Assembly (NCBI GenBank): GCA_022414725.1 | Contig: CM039464.1 | Location: 40,936,839-41,000,838, forward strand | Direction: 5' to 3' | Length of the DNA: 64,000 nucleotides | Origin: Microglena sp. YARC | Taxonomy: Eukaryota > Chlorophyta > Chlorophyceae > Chlamydomonadales > Chlamydomonadaceae | Shown here: one piece after another, positions 1 through 8,759 of the stretch | How the letters are laid out: the number at the start of each line of letters is the position of its first letter | Position numbering within the stretch: the first letter of the stretch is position 1 | Position numbers and translations under genes: made by a program | Notes under the pieces: model-generated | Seen by the model: the letters and a program-made list of their open reading frames with translations, nothing else | The model's database searches: none | What the model was told of the DNA's origin: nothing

Positions 1-1
1 C

Positions 2-796
2 ACCACCTACATCTACTCACCAACAGGCCAATGTGTCGGTCATATACCCCTCTCCCAACTCCACCTCCTCCACCACAGATACCATACCACCAAGGCACAC
101 TCTCCCCACCTTTGGACCCTCCACAGCACAGGAACCTTCGCTGGAGACGTAGCCACCCTCCTATCACAGCACAAAGACACTACCATCTCCAATGTCTCCC
201 CTGCCATACACAAAGCTATGTCCACCCTGGGGATGACAACGGACCTTGACACATCACCCCTCCTAATGAGTCCCCACCTCCCCATGGGCAACACCCCCAC
301 CCCCATTGGCCAACTATTTGGCTTAGGAACCCACTGCTACACCCAACATTGGTACGGGGGAAACACACACCTCACCAGCCAGAACCCTGAAGAGGCCCAA
401 AAGGCTGTTCGATGGGCACTAGGCAGTGCCATACATGCTCACACCCTTGCTATTCCCGCGTGCACCATTCTCTTGGTCCCACACAAACCCACATATGCCC
501 ATAACGCCCTCCTAAATCACCCATGGGTTATGGAACTAGCCACTCTGCCTCCCAAGGCCAAACCCCTCACCCCCTCCCTAATCTGGACGGGGGGAAAACT
601 CAACCCTGCCAAGAGACACAGAGGAACCTACAAACTCATTGCCATCTCAAACCCAGCTGGCCATGCCAAGTACCTCCACAACCCACCCACCACATGGGCC
701 CAAACCATGAGGGACATGGGGGCCACTTCCATCCCACGACCAGGTCCCCCCCCTCCCAACTGGGCCTTCCTACCACCCACCTACCGAGGCACTTAG
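2..796 (+). CDS. Non-LTR retrotransposon polyprotein fragment, unassigned block upstream of RNase H
   Basis: This frame is open from the left window edge to a stop at 796, so the start lies outside. It encodes about 264 residues rich in His, Pro and Thr. I recognise no domain with certainty. A stretch starting CTILLVPHKPTYAHNALLNH and ending near YKLIAISNPAG looks like a folded domain rather than low complexity. The frame ends just as the RNase H frame begins: the next frame reads on as PPTEALSSLLKTW without a stop. A one-base frameshift near position 780 is therefore the simplest explanation, and the block probably belongs to the same polyprotein. Confidence 0.55.
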   Translation, partial: TTYIYSPTGQCVGHIPLSQLHLLHHRYHTTKAHSPHLWTLHSTGTFAGDVATLLSQHKDTTISNVSPAIHKAMSTLGMTTDLDTSPLLMSPHLPMGNTPTPIGQLFGLGTHCYTQHWYGGNTHLTSQNPEEAQKAVRWALGSAIHAHTLAIPACTILLVPHKPTYAHNALLNHPWVMELATLPPKAKPLTPSLIWTGGKLNPAKRHRGTYKLIAISNPAGHAKYLHNPPTTWAQTMRDMGATSIPRPGPPPPNWAFLPPTYRGT

Positions 797-833
797 CTCC
801 CTCCTTAAGACCTGGGCACAACAACCCACCCCC

Positions 834-2030
834 ATGCAGATAGACCCCACACCCATAACACCCCCCGTGCTCCCGTGCACACATGCTATCCTACAAGCAC
901 CAGGCCTCGCTCTATACACAGATGGAAGTGCCATCATAGACAAAGACGGCGTCCTCCGCCTAGGGGCAGGCGTATACTCCCCCAGGGCCGCTTCACGTTG
1001 CCTCCGCATAGACCCTGGCGGACAGGGCATCACTGCCGACATCAATCGCGCCGAACTCGTGGCAATCCAACAAGCACTCATACACTCCGTAATAGATGAA
1101 GAACTCACCATCTACTCCGACAGCTTATGTTCCTTGCAGCTTATTAACCTGCACATTTACCATCCCAGCAGGACCCGGGAAAACAAACACCGTGACCTCC
1201 TGCAAGACATCGCCATCCACATTATCAACAGACACAACGCTGCTGCTACCACGCGCCTGCTTAAGGTCCGATCTCACTCAGGAATCATAGGGAATGACGA
1301 GGCAGACACGCTTGCGAAAGAAGCGACGACAGGATACAATGTAATTGGGCCAGTTAAAACAGGGGAACATGCGCACCTCAACATGCACTGGCCGTCTGTC
1401 CAGCCCCCCAAATCTATTAATGGGGACCAGCCCCCCCGGCACCCGGCCAACAATCTCACCAAGGGTATCAAGGCTAACCTCCCCACCCCCCTGCACACCG
1501 GGCATGCCAACACCACGGGCATATACGCCTCCATGTGGGAGCAAGCCAACCCCTTCCTCCTCCCTCAGGCTAGTAATCGTTTCTGGCAATCCACCGACAT
1601 GAAATGTGGAAAAAAAAAAATCCACAAGGCTCGGTGGGGACGCTTATGGACTAGGAAATTGGCGTACACATACAAACGCCCCTGTGGTACTAGCACTATC
1701 CCCCCCTCTGATGATAACTGCCCTCTTTGTCGCAAAGCACAGGACGGAGCTGGCCATATTCTTGCTGGGTGCAGCCACCCTGTCTTCAAAGGAATGTATA
1801 TTAACAGACATAATAAGGCGGTCCAACTCATCCAAAAGGCAGTAGCCAAAGGAGCTCTGGGGGCTCTCCCATGTACATGGATGCAGGCACTTGTGAAGCG
1901 ACCTCCGACATTCCCACAAGACCCCCAGCCACCCTCAAACCCCCTGATCTTCCCCAAGCCACATGGGATAAATACAGGCCTGATCTCCTCCTCATTGACG
2001 ACGAATCCAAACCAAGAAAAGCCTACCTAG
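834..2030 (+). CDS. Retrotransposon RNase H domain with C-terminal zinc knuckle
   Basis: RNase H degrades the RNA strand of the RNA-DNA hybrid during target-primed reverse transcription. Residues are numbered from the Met at 834, but the frame is open further upstream and the Met is not a real start. The catalytic set is visible: D30 in YTDGS, E74 in NRAEL, D96 in IYSDS, and H148 and D155 in RSHSGIIGNDEAD. A C-x2-C-x8-H-x4-C knuckle follows (C296, C299, H308, C313), typical of the region after the RT/RNH part of non-LTR elements. The last ~40 residues before the stop look out of frame; the endonuclease continues in another frame from about 1920. Confidence 0.85.
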   Translation: MQIDPTPITPPVLPCTHAILQAPGLALYTDGSAIIDKDGVLRLGAGVYSPRAASRCLRIDPGGQGITADINRAELVAIQQALIHSVIDEELTIYSDSLCSLQLINLHIYHPSRTRENKHRDLLQDIAIHIINRHNAAATTRLLKVRSHSGIIGNDEADTLAKEATTGYNVIGPVKTGEHAHLNMHWPSVQPPKSINGDQPPRHPANNLTKGIKANLPTPLHTGHANTTGIYASMWEQANPFLLPQASNRFWQSTDMKCGKKKIHKARWGRLWTRKLAYTYKRPCGTSTIPPSDDNCPLCRKAQDGAGHILAGCSHPVFKGMYINRHNKAVQLIQKAVAKGALGALPCTWMQALVKRPPTFPQDPQPPSNPLIFPKPHGINTGLISSSLTTNPNQEKPT

Positions 2031-2329
2031 TTGAACTGGGCTACTGCTCAGACACTAACCACCAAATCAAATTCCAGGAAAAGAGCGTTCAGCATAAGGA
2101 GCTCCAACGTATCCTTCAACAACAAGGATTCCTTGTACACTACCTAGTCTTCACCATAGGTACCACTGGTACCATACCAATCCCAACTATTACCAATCTC
2201 TCCACCTTAGGGATCAGTCGCGAACACGTAGACAAACTCATCTCTAAGCTGCACAGAGAATCTACCGCCTCCTGTACCAGCATTCTTGCCACACGTCGCA
2301 TGAAGGAGTCCCTCCCGCCTGGAGGGTGA
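1871..2329 (+). CDS. Restriction-like endonuclease domain of the non-LTR element, frameshifted from RNase H
   Basis: From about residue 20 this frame takes over from the RNase H frame. It reads RPDLLLID, then a spacer, then AYLVELGYCSD. The R-P-D (D38) and E55 pair matches the R/K-P-D...E core of restriction-like endonucleases that nick target DNA for R2-, R4- and Dualen-type elements. The domain ends in a Lys/Arg-rich tail and a stop at 2329. The Met at 1871 is only the first Met in frame. The overlap with the previous frame reflects one indel near 1920. The family call rests on motif and position, not on a search. Confidence 0.6.
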   Translation: MYMDAGTCEATSDIPTRPPATLKPPDLPQATWDKYRPDLLLIDDESKPRKAYLVELGYCSDTNHQIKFQEKSVQHKELQRILQQQGFLVHYLVFTIGTTGTIPIPTITNLSTLGISREHVDKLISKLHRESTASCTSILATRRMKESLPPGG

Positions 2330-2413
2330 CACTTACTATGTCTGCCATGGTGACTTTCCCCAGCTGCGGCGTACGGGAGGGTCCCCTTAACACCACGCCC
2401 TTCCAGGCGTTAT

Positions 2414-2800
2414 CTATCCTAAGACAAACTGATCAGAGTAGACCGTCAGTGTTCTTGGACATTGCAGCAAGGCGCAGGTCAGTATCCAACTGTCTGCTTG
2501 GGGCGAGTGGAGGACTTGGAGTTGAAGATGGCAGAAGAGGCAAAGGAGGGGAGTGTTGCAACGGCTGAGGGTCGGTGGCTGCTGGCTGTTGGCTGGGGGC
2601 TGTTGGCTGTTGGCTGTTGGCTGGTTGCTGTTGGCTGTTGGCTGGTGCAGGTGGCTTTGATGGCCAGATGTGTGGCTTGACAGCCTTGCTCCTGGTGACT
2701 GCCAGCAGGCAAGCAAGCTCAGTGCCATAGAACTGGCGTGTCGGAGGCGTGGGGTCTGATATGCGACCGCCAGAATTGCTGGGATAGCTGGGAGAAGTTG
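2414..2800. repeat. Short gap between retroelements with a GGCTGTTG-type tandem repeat
   Basis: No gene is seen. About 2577-2650 holds a degenerate tandem repeat of GGCTGTTG/GCTGTTGGCTG units, some ten copies. Both strands are open across it only because of the repeat. Confidence 0.6.
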
Positions 2801-3550
2801 TCAGAAGAAGAGCAGGGCTGGGAGAAGGTAGTAACTCAGGTCTGGGGGTGGCTGAAATTCCAGCATAGATGTCAGACGTGTAGGGATTGCCATTTCCAAG
2901 GTCTTTCTGATGATTGCTACTAAGGCTCGCTGATCCATGCTGTTGCCTGTGAGGATATGCCTCTGGTTTTGAGTGAGACCTGGTGCTGCTGTTGCTCCTG
3001 TGTAGTATCCGAGCATGCGTTCTCTCTCAGAAGGGTTTGGTTCAGACCATGAGCCGCCCTGGAGAGAGTAGATGCTGCCTGGCTTGTCAGGTCTGAAGGC
3101 TCGAGACAGAGGGTACGCTACTAGAGTAGGCAGTACGTTGCGCTCCTGTCCGATTTTGTTTGCTAAGCAAAAAGGGGCTGTGTCTGATCTGTAGACCCTT
3201 GTAGTGCTCCGTCCTGGATCCAAGAAGGCGTTGGCTGAAATGTTGGCAGTCCGACGGGTCTTGTTGAGCTGGAGCTGGAGATCAAGGGGGTCAACCAAGT
3301 TCTGCCACTTGTTGCGGAGTCTGTGCGCTCCCGAGTCGAATGTTGCAGCATCCACGCAGATAGGGAGGCCAAGAGTTCTGGATTGGCGTCGCTGTTTCTG
3401 AAAGTGGATTGAACATGACAACTGTGTGGTTGTGCACAGCTCTGACCACAAGGGAAGCAAAGCGGGAATTCTCCCGGTTGACTGGATAGTAGGCTGCCAT
3501 GTCCGTGAGGTACCGCTCTGTCCGTGGCTGTATGACTTGCCTCCGTCCAT
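2801..3550 (-). CDS. Retroelement polyprotein block with C5-methyltransferase-like motif IX/X region
   Basis: This is a 249-residue frame. Residues 60-170 look like a structured domain of unknown function. Residues 172-182 read NPSERERMLGY and 202-214 read GNSMDQRALVAII. The spacing and residues resemble motifs IX (TxRExxRLxGFP) and X (GNxV) of DNA cytosine-5 methyltransferases. Motifs with the catalytic Pro-Cys and the SAM site are not seen, so this would be a remnant or a domain that kept only the C-terminal fold. Just upstream (3400-3581) a second frame, with TDMAAYYPVNREN, is more protein-like than this one, so the true frame switches near 3400 and the first ~50 residues given here are probably spurious. 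Confidence 0.45.
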   Translation of the reverse strand: MDGGKSYSHGQSGTSRTWQPTIQSTGRIPALLPLWSELCTTTQLSCSIHFQKQRRQSRTLGLPICVDAATFDSGAHRLRNKWQNLVDPLDLQLQLNKTRRTANISANAFLDPGRSTTRVYRSDTAPFCLANKIGQERNVLPTLVAYPLSRAFRPDKPGSIYSLQGGSWSEPNPSERERMLGYYTGATAAPGLTQNQRHILTGNSMDQRALVAIIRKTLEMAIPTRLTSMLEFQPPPDLSYYLLPALLFF

Positions 3551-3581
3551 CTGCTTGAGGAAGCGAGCAAGTTATGGTCAT
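3291..3581 (-). pseudogene. Retroelement block in shifted frame, joins the 2801-3550 block
   Basis: A 96-residue frame whose first ~60 residues (YLTDMAAYYPVNREN, then SRFASLVVRAVHNHTVVMF) look like a globular alpha/beta domain, unlike the overlapping frame on the same strand. I read it as the upstream continuation of the block ending at 2801, separated by one indel near 3400. No function is recognised. Confidence 0.4.
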
Positions 3582-3856
3582 CGGTGGGCGTGAGGTGATG
3601 TGTAGTCAGGAGGTTCTCACGGCGGCCATCCAAGTTGTGGCCTGTTGGAGAGCTCTTGATGTACTCCCTTGGGACAGTGCATGGTACCCTCGGGGGGTGA
3701 AGGTGCACCCAAGTTGTCACCAATGCCGCTGCTGAGATGAGCAAAGCTGTGCAGAAGGCAGGGTGGGGATCATGCCGAGGGTTGTCTCCTGCTGCAGGAT
3801 TGATGGTTGGGTTGGTGGCTCAGGATGTGTTCCACAGCTGCTGACAGGATGTTGCG

Positions 3857-4798
3857 TTACTGCATGACATTGTTGAGTGCAGTTGAGGAGTTGACCCGGC
3901 AAGGGGTCTCATCAGGCGCCCACGACGGTGGTTGAGCAGTATTCCTGTAATCTCTGGGGTAGGAGCGGATGGAGAAAAGGGATGTAGCAGTGGGCGGGAG
4001 GACCAACAAGTAGTTCAGGTAGTCTGAAGGAACGGTTGAAGTTCCCAGGACAGGGCTACGTGAGGGTCCGTGAGGCCATGTGAAGCACTGGACCGTACCA
4101 CGAAGTGGTGTGTCAAGGCGGAGGGTACGGTGCACTTCCGAAGTCGTCAAAGCTGTAAGGTAAGGTTGGAGGACTTCTGCTACAGTCCAGTCGCGGCTGT
4201 GAATAGCAGCGAAGGGGATGTGCAGTGATTCCATGAGGGCTTGCTGGACGTCGGAGAAGAGGAGGAAGAAGCGGGCTGCCAATGTGTCGTTGACCGGCTC
4301 ATCTTGGAAGTAGTAGGCTGGTATGTTGCGGGACTGCATGTGCAACTTGTACGTGCCATAGTAGTGCACATGCAGGGGGTTCCGGTACACCCAGGTCTCA
4401 ATGGTTCCGAATCCCGTACTGTGGGGCCGGCTGAGAGCATCGAGCATTGATGCCGATGGGAGGTCAAAAAGCGTCGTGCGCTGAGTGAACCAATCCAGGT
4501 GGCTTCCTCTTTCTCTGATGTGCTGGACGTGGTTGATGATGTCGCTACTGCTTGTTTTGTCAATGTACGCCCCAGAACTATGACGGTCAGTAGAGACGTG
4601 CAAGGACAAGTGAGCTGCAAGGCTCTTGCGGGAGGGGGCAAAAGAGCCGGTGAGCTCCCTCCTATATGCCAATGAAGTCCAGGATCCGAGGGATTGGGTA
4701 TTCCTCTTGCTCCATACAGTCATTGGACCGTCTTCGCTACTGGTGACCTCCCAGCTTGAAGGTTGGACATACCCTAGTTCTTGGCGGCGGCCTAGCAT
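3857..4798 (-). CDS. Retroelement polyprotein block of unknown function downstream of the protease
   Basis: A 313-residue frame overlapping the end of the protease frame by a few bases. It is rich in aromatic residues and looks like a real globular domain: residues around 105-200 read FTQRTTLFDLPSASMLDALS, then HVHYYGTYKLHMQSRN, then ARFFLLFSDVQQALMESLHI. I do not recognise a family; it has no reverse transcriptase YxDD and no integrase HHCC. Its position directly behind an aspartic protease makes it part of the same polyprotein. Between its stop (3857) and the next block there is a further frame break. Confidence 0.45.
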   Translation of the reverse strand: MLGRRQELGYVQPSSWEVTSSEDGPMTVWSKRNTQSLGSWTSLAYRRELTGSFAPSRKSLAAHLSLHVSTDRHSSGAYIDKTSSSDIINHVQHIRERGSHLDWFTQRTTLFDLPSASMLDALSRPHSTGFGTIETWVYRNPLHVHYYGTYKLHMQSRNIPAYYFQDEPVNDTLAARFFLLFSDVQQALMESLHIPFAAIHSRDWTVAEVLQPYLTALTTSEVHRTLRLDTPLRGTVQCFTWPHGPSRSPVLGTSTVPSDYLNYLLVLPPTATSLFSIRSYPRDYRNTAQPPSWAPDETPCRVNSSTALNNVMQ

Positions 4799-7095
4799 GG
4801 AGGGAGCTGCTGGGTTCGAGATACTGGCCTGAATGGCAAGTCCACGGTCAAAGCGCGACCTGTGGCAGTATGCTCTGCGCTGGACAAGTGGAGGTAAGGG
4901 CGCGATGTGAGTTTCTCTTGTGAAATGTCAGGTAGGGCAGAAATGCCTGGCATGGCCATTAGTGGGGTACCGATGAGGGCATCGAAGATGGTGTTGTCAG
5001 GGGCAATGACAAAAGTTGCCCTGACGCTGATCTCGTTGGGGGTGTCGCTGCAAAAAATGACGGGCATTTGAATCTCCTTGGTGAGGGAGCTTTTGACGTC
5101 ATTGAACGCGATCGTCTTGTGGTGGCATGGGAGAGGATCGTATCCCAATGAGTCCGCCATAGATTGCGAGATGAAGTTGAGACCACTGCCGGTGTCGACG
5201 AGGATTATGAGGTTGACGCACTGTAGGAGGCCAGTTGCGGACTTAAGCGAGAGGCCTGTCTGGTGGGACAGGTTGGCAAGGTACGGTACACCGTAGCTGG
5301 GCTCTGTTCCTTGCAGCAAGGTTGCTGTAGAAGGGCTCAGCTGGCCAGAAGCAGTGTAGTCGCGTACAAATGTGTCCACTGGGTTGTGTGTGACACAAGC
5401 TGCGCGCTGGGCTGTCTCAACTGCTGTGGCTCTGACTTGCAAGGCCCTATTGAACTCATGCAGGTTCTGCACTTCTCTAAACATCAAATCAAGAACCCGT
5501 CGCAAGACTGTCATCTCATCCATGAGGAGGTCTTGTGATGCCCGATGCTGGGCTTGGGTAACGTGCCGTGATACTCGAGCGCTTGGTAGGGGGATGGCAG
5601 CTGTTGACCCAGTTCCGTCAGTGGAAGGATCAAATGTGGGCTTGTAAATTGCCTGTGAGCTAGCTTGTGTCTCTGCTTCTGGAGTTTGTCGGAAGCTGAC
5701 TACTAGGGCTGCATTGTACCAGTCAGGTTCTGGTAGATCAGATTGCGCAGCTTGTGGAGCCTCTAGTTGTAGTGGCTGGTTGCTACGGTCGGCTGTGTTG
5801 ATCATGGGGGTGTGGGGCATGGCGTCCGCTGGAGGGTTGCGAACGAAGTTCCTCACGAATGGCGAAGACGGTGTCATGCAACTGCTGGTTATGCTGTTGC
5901 TGCTGCAACTGCATCTGCCGATTGTGTTGTTGTTGTTGCAGTTGCATGACGACGTCTGGCCGTTGGTGCTGCTGCATGCTGTTGTTGTTAGTGCCTCTTG
6001 TCTGCCCTTGGTAGTTGCCTTGAGTGCCCTGGTTGTTGCCATGGTAACCTGCTTGATATCCACCCTGGGTGCCTTGGTTGTTGCCTTGGTAGCCACCTTG
6101 ATACCCGCCACCAGTTCCTGCCATGCTTCCCTGGTTGTTGTTCCCTGGGTTGCCTGCTGGAAAGGGTCGTGGGTTCTTCCCCTTGTACCTGGGGTTCTAA
6201 GGGGGTAGGGAGGATTGCTGTTGTACAGGAGTCTGTGGCTGCATGTACTGTTGTGCAGGGGGGTTACGCATTTGTGTATGCGGGCTGTGTTGTACAGCTC
6301 CCTGCAGTGAGCGGTAGTAAGGCACTCTAGATCTGAGCTGGTCCAAGGGTGGTGGTGGAGCGAAGCCTTGCTGGATTGTTGAGGTGCGCCAGATGGGTTC
6401 TTCGGGCTCCAGGATGGGTTGGGGGTCCCAGGGTTGTTCAGGTACCAAGTGTCGGAACCGTGTCCAGTGATGTTGCATGTAGTGCAAACTGTGGAAGACT
6501 TGGGTTCACCGTTCTTGCCCTTGGGTGCACTGGGGTCCTGGGTGACGGGAAAAGCAGGCGTCTGGCGTGGCATGACAGTAGGCCTCTGTGTCGGTGGTTT
6601 GGAGACACAGAGCAGCATGCCTTGTGCTGTCATATCGTCTCTCTTGGATGCTTCAGTTTGGGCAATGCCAGACAGCCTTTCTAGGGTGTGCTGGTCTTGG
6701 TCAAGCTTGTAGAGCTTGGCGATTGCCCAGCAACCGAGGGGGGTGACATCCTTGTAGCTGCCAAAGTTCTCCTTCAGGGTGGGGGCCATGCGATCAAGTA
6801 GTTTGGCCACCTTGGCCATGGCCTCCCGGTAATGGGGCTGTCCAGCCCGGATATCAAACTCCTCGTACTTCTTTGTGAATTCTGACCACAAGATGCGAGG
6901 CATGGGGTATAAGAGGCCTGCATTGTCGTAGCAGTCAAACTTCTCATACTCCTCCTTGGCGTCGAGAGGGGTTACCTTGAGTGCGAGTGCTAGTCCAGTT
7001 TTGACCAGCTCGTAGAAATGAATGAGCTTCAGCTTCCAAGTGGCTGGGTTCATGATCGGTTGACCATGCTCGTTGACTTGGATGGAGGGCTCCAT
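4792..7095 (-). CDS. Gag C-terminal part and aspartic protease of a retroelement
   Basis: A 767-residue frame. Residues 1-165 look like a gag core (helical, with WKLKLIHFYELVKTGLALAL). Residues 204-217 are a zinc-knuckle remnant: C204, C207 and H212 are in place but the fourth ligand position is Trp217. The retroviral-type aspartic protease lies near the end: VDTGSGLNFIS with catalytic D634, and a distal hydrophobic motif ALIGTPLM. The middle (about 217-430) is unlike a protein, while another minus frame across the same DNA is Gln/Gly-rich with NNQGTQGGYQ repeats. This long frame probably survives through two compensating frameshifts. The Met at 7095 follows directly on the N-terminal gag frame. 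Confidence 0.6.
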   Translation of the reverse strand: MEPSIQVNEHGQPIMNPATWKLKLIHFYELVKTGLALALKVTPLDAKEEYEKFDCYDNAGLLYPMPRILWSEFTKKYEEFDIRAGQPHYREAMAKVAKLLDRMAPTLKENFGSYKDVTPLGCWAIAKLYKLDQDQHTLERLSGIAQTEASKRDDMTAQGMLLCVSKPPTQRPTVMPRQTPAFPVTQDPSAPKGKNGEPKSSTVCTTCNITGHGSDTWYLNNPGTPNPSWSPKNPSGAPQQSSKASLHHHPWTSSDLECLTTAHCRELYNTARIHKCVTPLHNSTCSHRLLYNSNPPYPLRTPGTRGRTHDPFQQATQGTTTREAWQELVAGIKVATKATTKAPRVDIKQVTMATTRALKATTKGRQEALTTTACSSTNGQTSSCNCNNNNTIGRCSCSSNSITSSCMTPSSPFVRNFVRNPPADAMPHTPMINTADRSNQPLQLEAPQAAQSDLPEPDWYNAALVVSFRQTPEAETQASSQAIYKPTFDPSTDGTGSTAAIPLPSARVSRHVTQAQHRASQDLLMDEMTVLRRVLDLMFREVQNLHEFNRALQVRATAVETAQRAACVTHNPVDTFVRDYTASGQLSPSTATLLQGTEPSYGVPYLANLSHQTGLSLKSATGLLQCVNLIILVDTGSGLNFISQSMADSLGYDPLPCHHKTIAFNDVKSSLTKEIQMPVIFCSDTPNEISVRATFVIAPDNTIFDALIGTPLMAMPGISALPDISQEKLTSRPYLHLSSAEHTATGRALTVDLPFRPVSRTQQLPPC

Positions 7096-8014
7096 TCAAG
7101 GAGTTTTGTGTCTGGAGAGCATTGCACTCATGGATCCACGCGGCCCTGTTGTCTGTAAACAAGACGAATGGTTGAGAGTTCTCATAGACTTGCACCATCA
7201 TCTGTTCCCACAACTCCTCCACTGCAAGGTCTCTCTTGATGTTGAAAATGTAGCTCTTCATCATCAGAAGCCAGGCTTTGGTGTGGGATACACTACCGCC
7301 GTGTAGCTGTGATCCTTCTGTTGGAAGTTGCCATGATAGGACAGAACCGACACCGATCATGAGTGCAACGTGACGTTCGCTGTCATTGCTATCAGCGTCG
7401 CTCACATCCCCTTGAAAGTCTGGTGGAGGTGGTCCCTCATCCTCTTCAGGAGGTGGGGGTGGTTCATCGTCAGAGTCCGGTGGGCTGGGGGGTTGGCCTC
7501 CCGGTTGATCAGGTGGTCCTCCAGTATCTGCCTCATCATCGGGGACACCGTCACTGTTAGAAGAACTGGCAGGATCACCCCCTGGATTACCCCCTGGTCC
7601 ATGCGGTGACTGACTGGGGTGGGATCCACTGTTGTCGGAGGAGCTGCTTGACCCGTTGCAGGAAGGTTGGCTTGCAGGAAGCTGGTTGGCTGGTGAGGGT
7701 TCTGGAAGCTGTCGGGGAGTGCGGGCACGTCGTTTGCTGGGGCTTTCTACTTCCTCTTCTGAGCTGAAAAGGTTGTTTGTGGTCATGTGTGGAGGACCGG
7801 CTGCTTGTGTCGCAGTTGCGCCAGTGAAGGTCTCTAGAGGGGTTATAAATTCCTGCAGGGGACTGTGCACTGGCGGCTGGGACGGAGTGGCAGACGGTCG
7901 CTGGACTGGGGACAATGGTGGGTACGCATTGTCCTCAGCATCCTCACTGACGGCAACACGAGAAGGCGGGGTGTTCAGCAATGGCCGTTGTGAGCTTCCA
8001 AGGGCTAGGCGCAT
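6944..8014 (-). CDS. N-terminal gag segment of the retroelement
   Basis: A 356-residue frame. Residues 1-215 are a disordered, acidic region rich in Ser, Pro, Gly, Asp and Glu (PPPPPEEDEGPPPPDFQGD). Residues 215-310 look folded (VALMIGVGSVLSWQLPTEG, then AWLLMMKSYIFNIKRDL). The last ~45 residues overlap the next gag frame and look spurious: the true frame appears to move into the 4792-7095 frame near 7090 through one indel. Typical gag layout is inferred from the zinc knuckle and protease that follow. Confidence 0.5.
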   Translation of the reverse strand: MRLALGSSQRPLLNTPPSRVAVSEDAEDNAYPPLSPVQRPSATPSQPPVHSPLQEFITPLETFTGATATQAAGPPHMTTNNLFSSEEEVESPSKRRARTPRQLPEPSPANQLPASQPSCNGSSSSSDNSGSHPSQSPHGPGGNPGGDPASSSNSDGVPDDEADTGGPPDQPGGQPPSPPDSDDEPPPPPEEDEGPPPPDFQGDVSDADSNDSERHVALMIGVGSVLSWQLPTEGSQLHGGSVSHTKAWLLMMKSYIFNIKRDLAVEELWEQMMVQVYENSQPFVLFTDNRAAWIHECNALQTQNSLNGALHPSQRAWSTDHEPSHLEAEAHSFLRAGQNWTSTRTQGNPSRRQGGV

Positions 8015-8138
8015 TCCACTCTGCCCGCTCCAAGGCTTGAGTGGTGTGGGTGATGGCTGAAGGTCTGATGGAGTGCTTAGTGCTGGTAGAGTTCCGCAGA
8101 ATTGTCTTTTGGAGGTGCCTGGTAGCTGCGCGATCTGG

Positions 8139-8250
8139 GCTGGGGGCTAGGGGCTGATAGTAGAAGGCTGGGGGTCGAGGGTTGAAGGCTGGGGGCTGAT
8201 AGCGGAAGGCTGGGGGACTACAGGTGAAGGCTGGGGGCTGATAGTGTCAG
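8139..8250. repeat. Short tandem repeat GAAGGCTGGGGGCTGATAG
   Basis: About five imperfect copies of a 20-26 bp unit containing AGGCTGGGGG lie between two gag-like frames. It interrupts coding continuity and is a likely source of frame slippage. Confidence 0.6.
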
Positions 8251-8304
8251 CTGCTGTGGCTGAGGCTGGTAAGGTGGTGGCAAGTGCCATATATGCCTAT
8301 ATTC

Positions 8305-8649
8305 CTATATAGGAAGGGGGATGTCGATCTCCGATGACTCCCCCTCGTACCAGGGGTGGCTGCCCCACAGTGGGAGGGGTGAGTTGGGGATCGTTAGGGG
8401 GATGGTTGGGGGGAGTATGTTAATGGGGTTATGCAGATGCAGTTGTGCTAGTTGATTTGTGATGGAATGTTCAGAATAAGTGTTACTTATGTCTGAGAGG
8501 GCTTGTCGGGCGTCTGATTGAGCTTGTGCTTGATCAGTTGCGTCTGAGCGCGCTTCTGCTTCTACAGCAGCTCTGACTTGTCCTCGTGTTCCTCGCATTG
8601 TGTGTTGTGTTAGTTGTTCAGGGGTGGGTTTGTTCCACGTGTTTATCAA
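8305..8649 (-). CDS. Small Ala/Gln-rich frame at the 5' side of the retroelement
   Basis: A 114-residue frame on the same strand and just upstream of gag. Residues 20-60 form a probable amphipathic helix (RAAVEAEARSDATDQAQAQS). It may be the true N terminus of gag or a short leader protein. No family recognised. Confidence 0.35.
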   Translation of the reverse strand: MINTWNKPTPEQLTQHTMRGTRGQVRAAVEAEARSDATDQAQAQSDARQALSDISNTYSEHSITNQLAQLHLHNPINILPPTIPLTIPNSPLPLWGSHPWYEGESSEIDIPLPI

Positions 8650-8759
8650 GGCTTGTGTCCAAATGTGTACCTGAAGGAATGTGTATGTTGGTAGAGCAGC
8701 GCAGATGTATCTGGCTTGGTTTCTTCAGAAGTGTAGTCCCGAAAGAATGTGTGGTGGAG

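Larger units (their letters stand above)
1..2413 (+). mobile_element. 3' part of a non-LTR retrotransposon (RNase H plus restriction-like endonuclease)
   Basis: The segment runs from the window edge to a 3' end inferred at 2413. In order it carries an unassigned protein block, an RNase H domain, a CCHC zinc knuckle and a PD-(D/E)XK-type endonuclease. The reverse transcriptase would lie upstream, outside the window. The reading frame changes twice, near 780 and near 1920, so this copy is decayed or carries assembly indels. The 3' end is placed where similarity to the SINE at 29.87-30.04 kb stops. RNase H together with a C-terminal restriction-like endonuclease is known from green-algal Dualen/RandI elements; membership of that group is an inference. 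Confidence 0.75.
2801..8649 (-). mobile_element. Decayed LTR-type retroelement, gag-protease part
   Basis: Several minus-strand frames follow one another in the order expected for a gag-protease polyprotein: an N-terminal acidic, Pro/Ser-rich gag segment, a conserved gag-like core, a zinc knuckle, a Gln/Gly-rich segment, an aspartic protease (DTGS), an unknown block, and a block ending in a C5-methyltransferase-like motif. Frames shift at least three times, near 7090, between 6480 and 5800, and near 3400. No reverse transcriptase, integrase or long terminal repeat was recognised, so the copy is truncated next to the non-LTR element. Superfamily is not determined. Confidence 0.6.
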
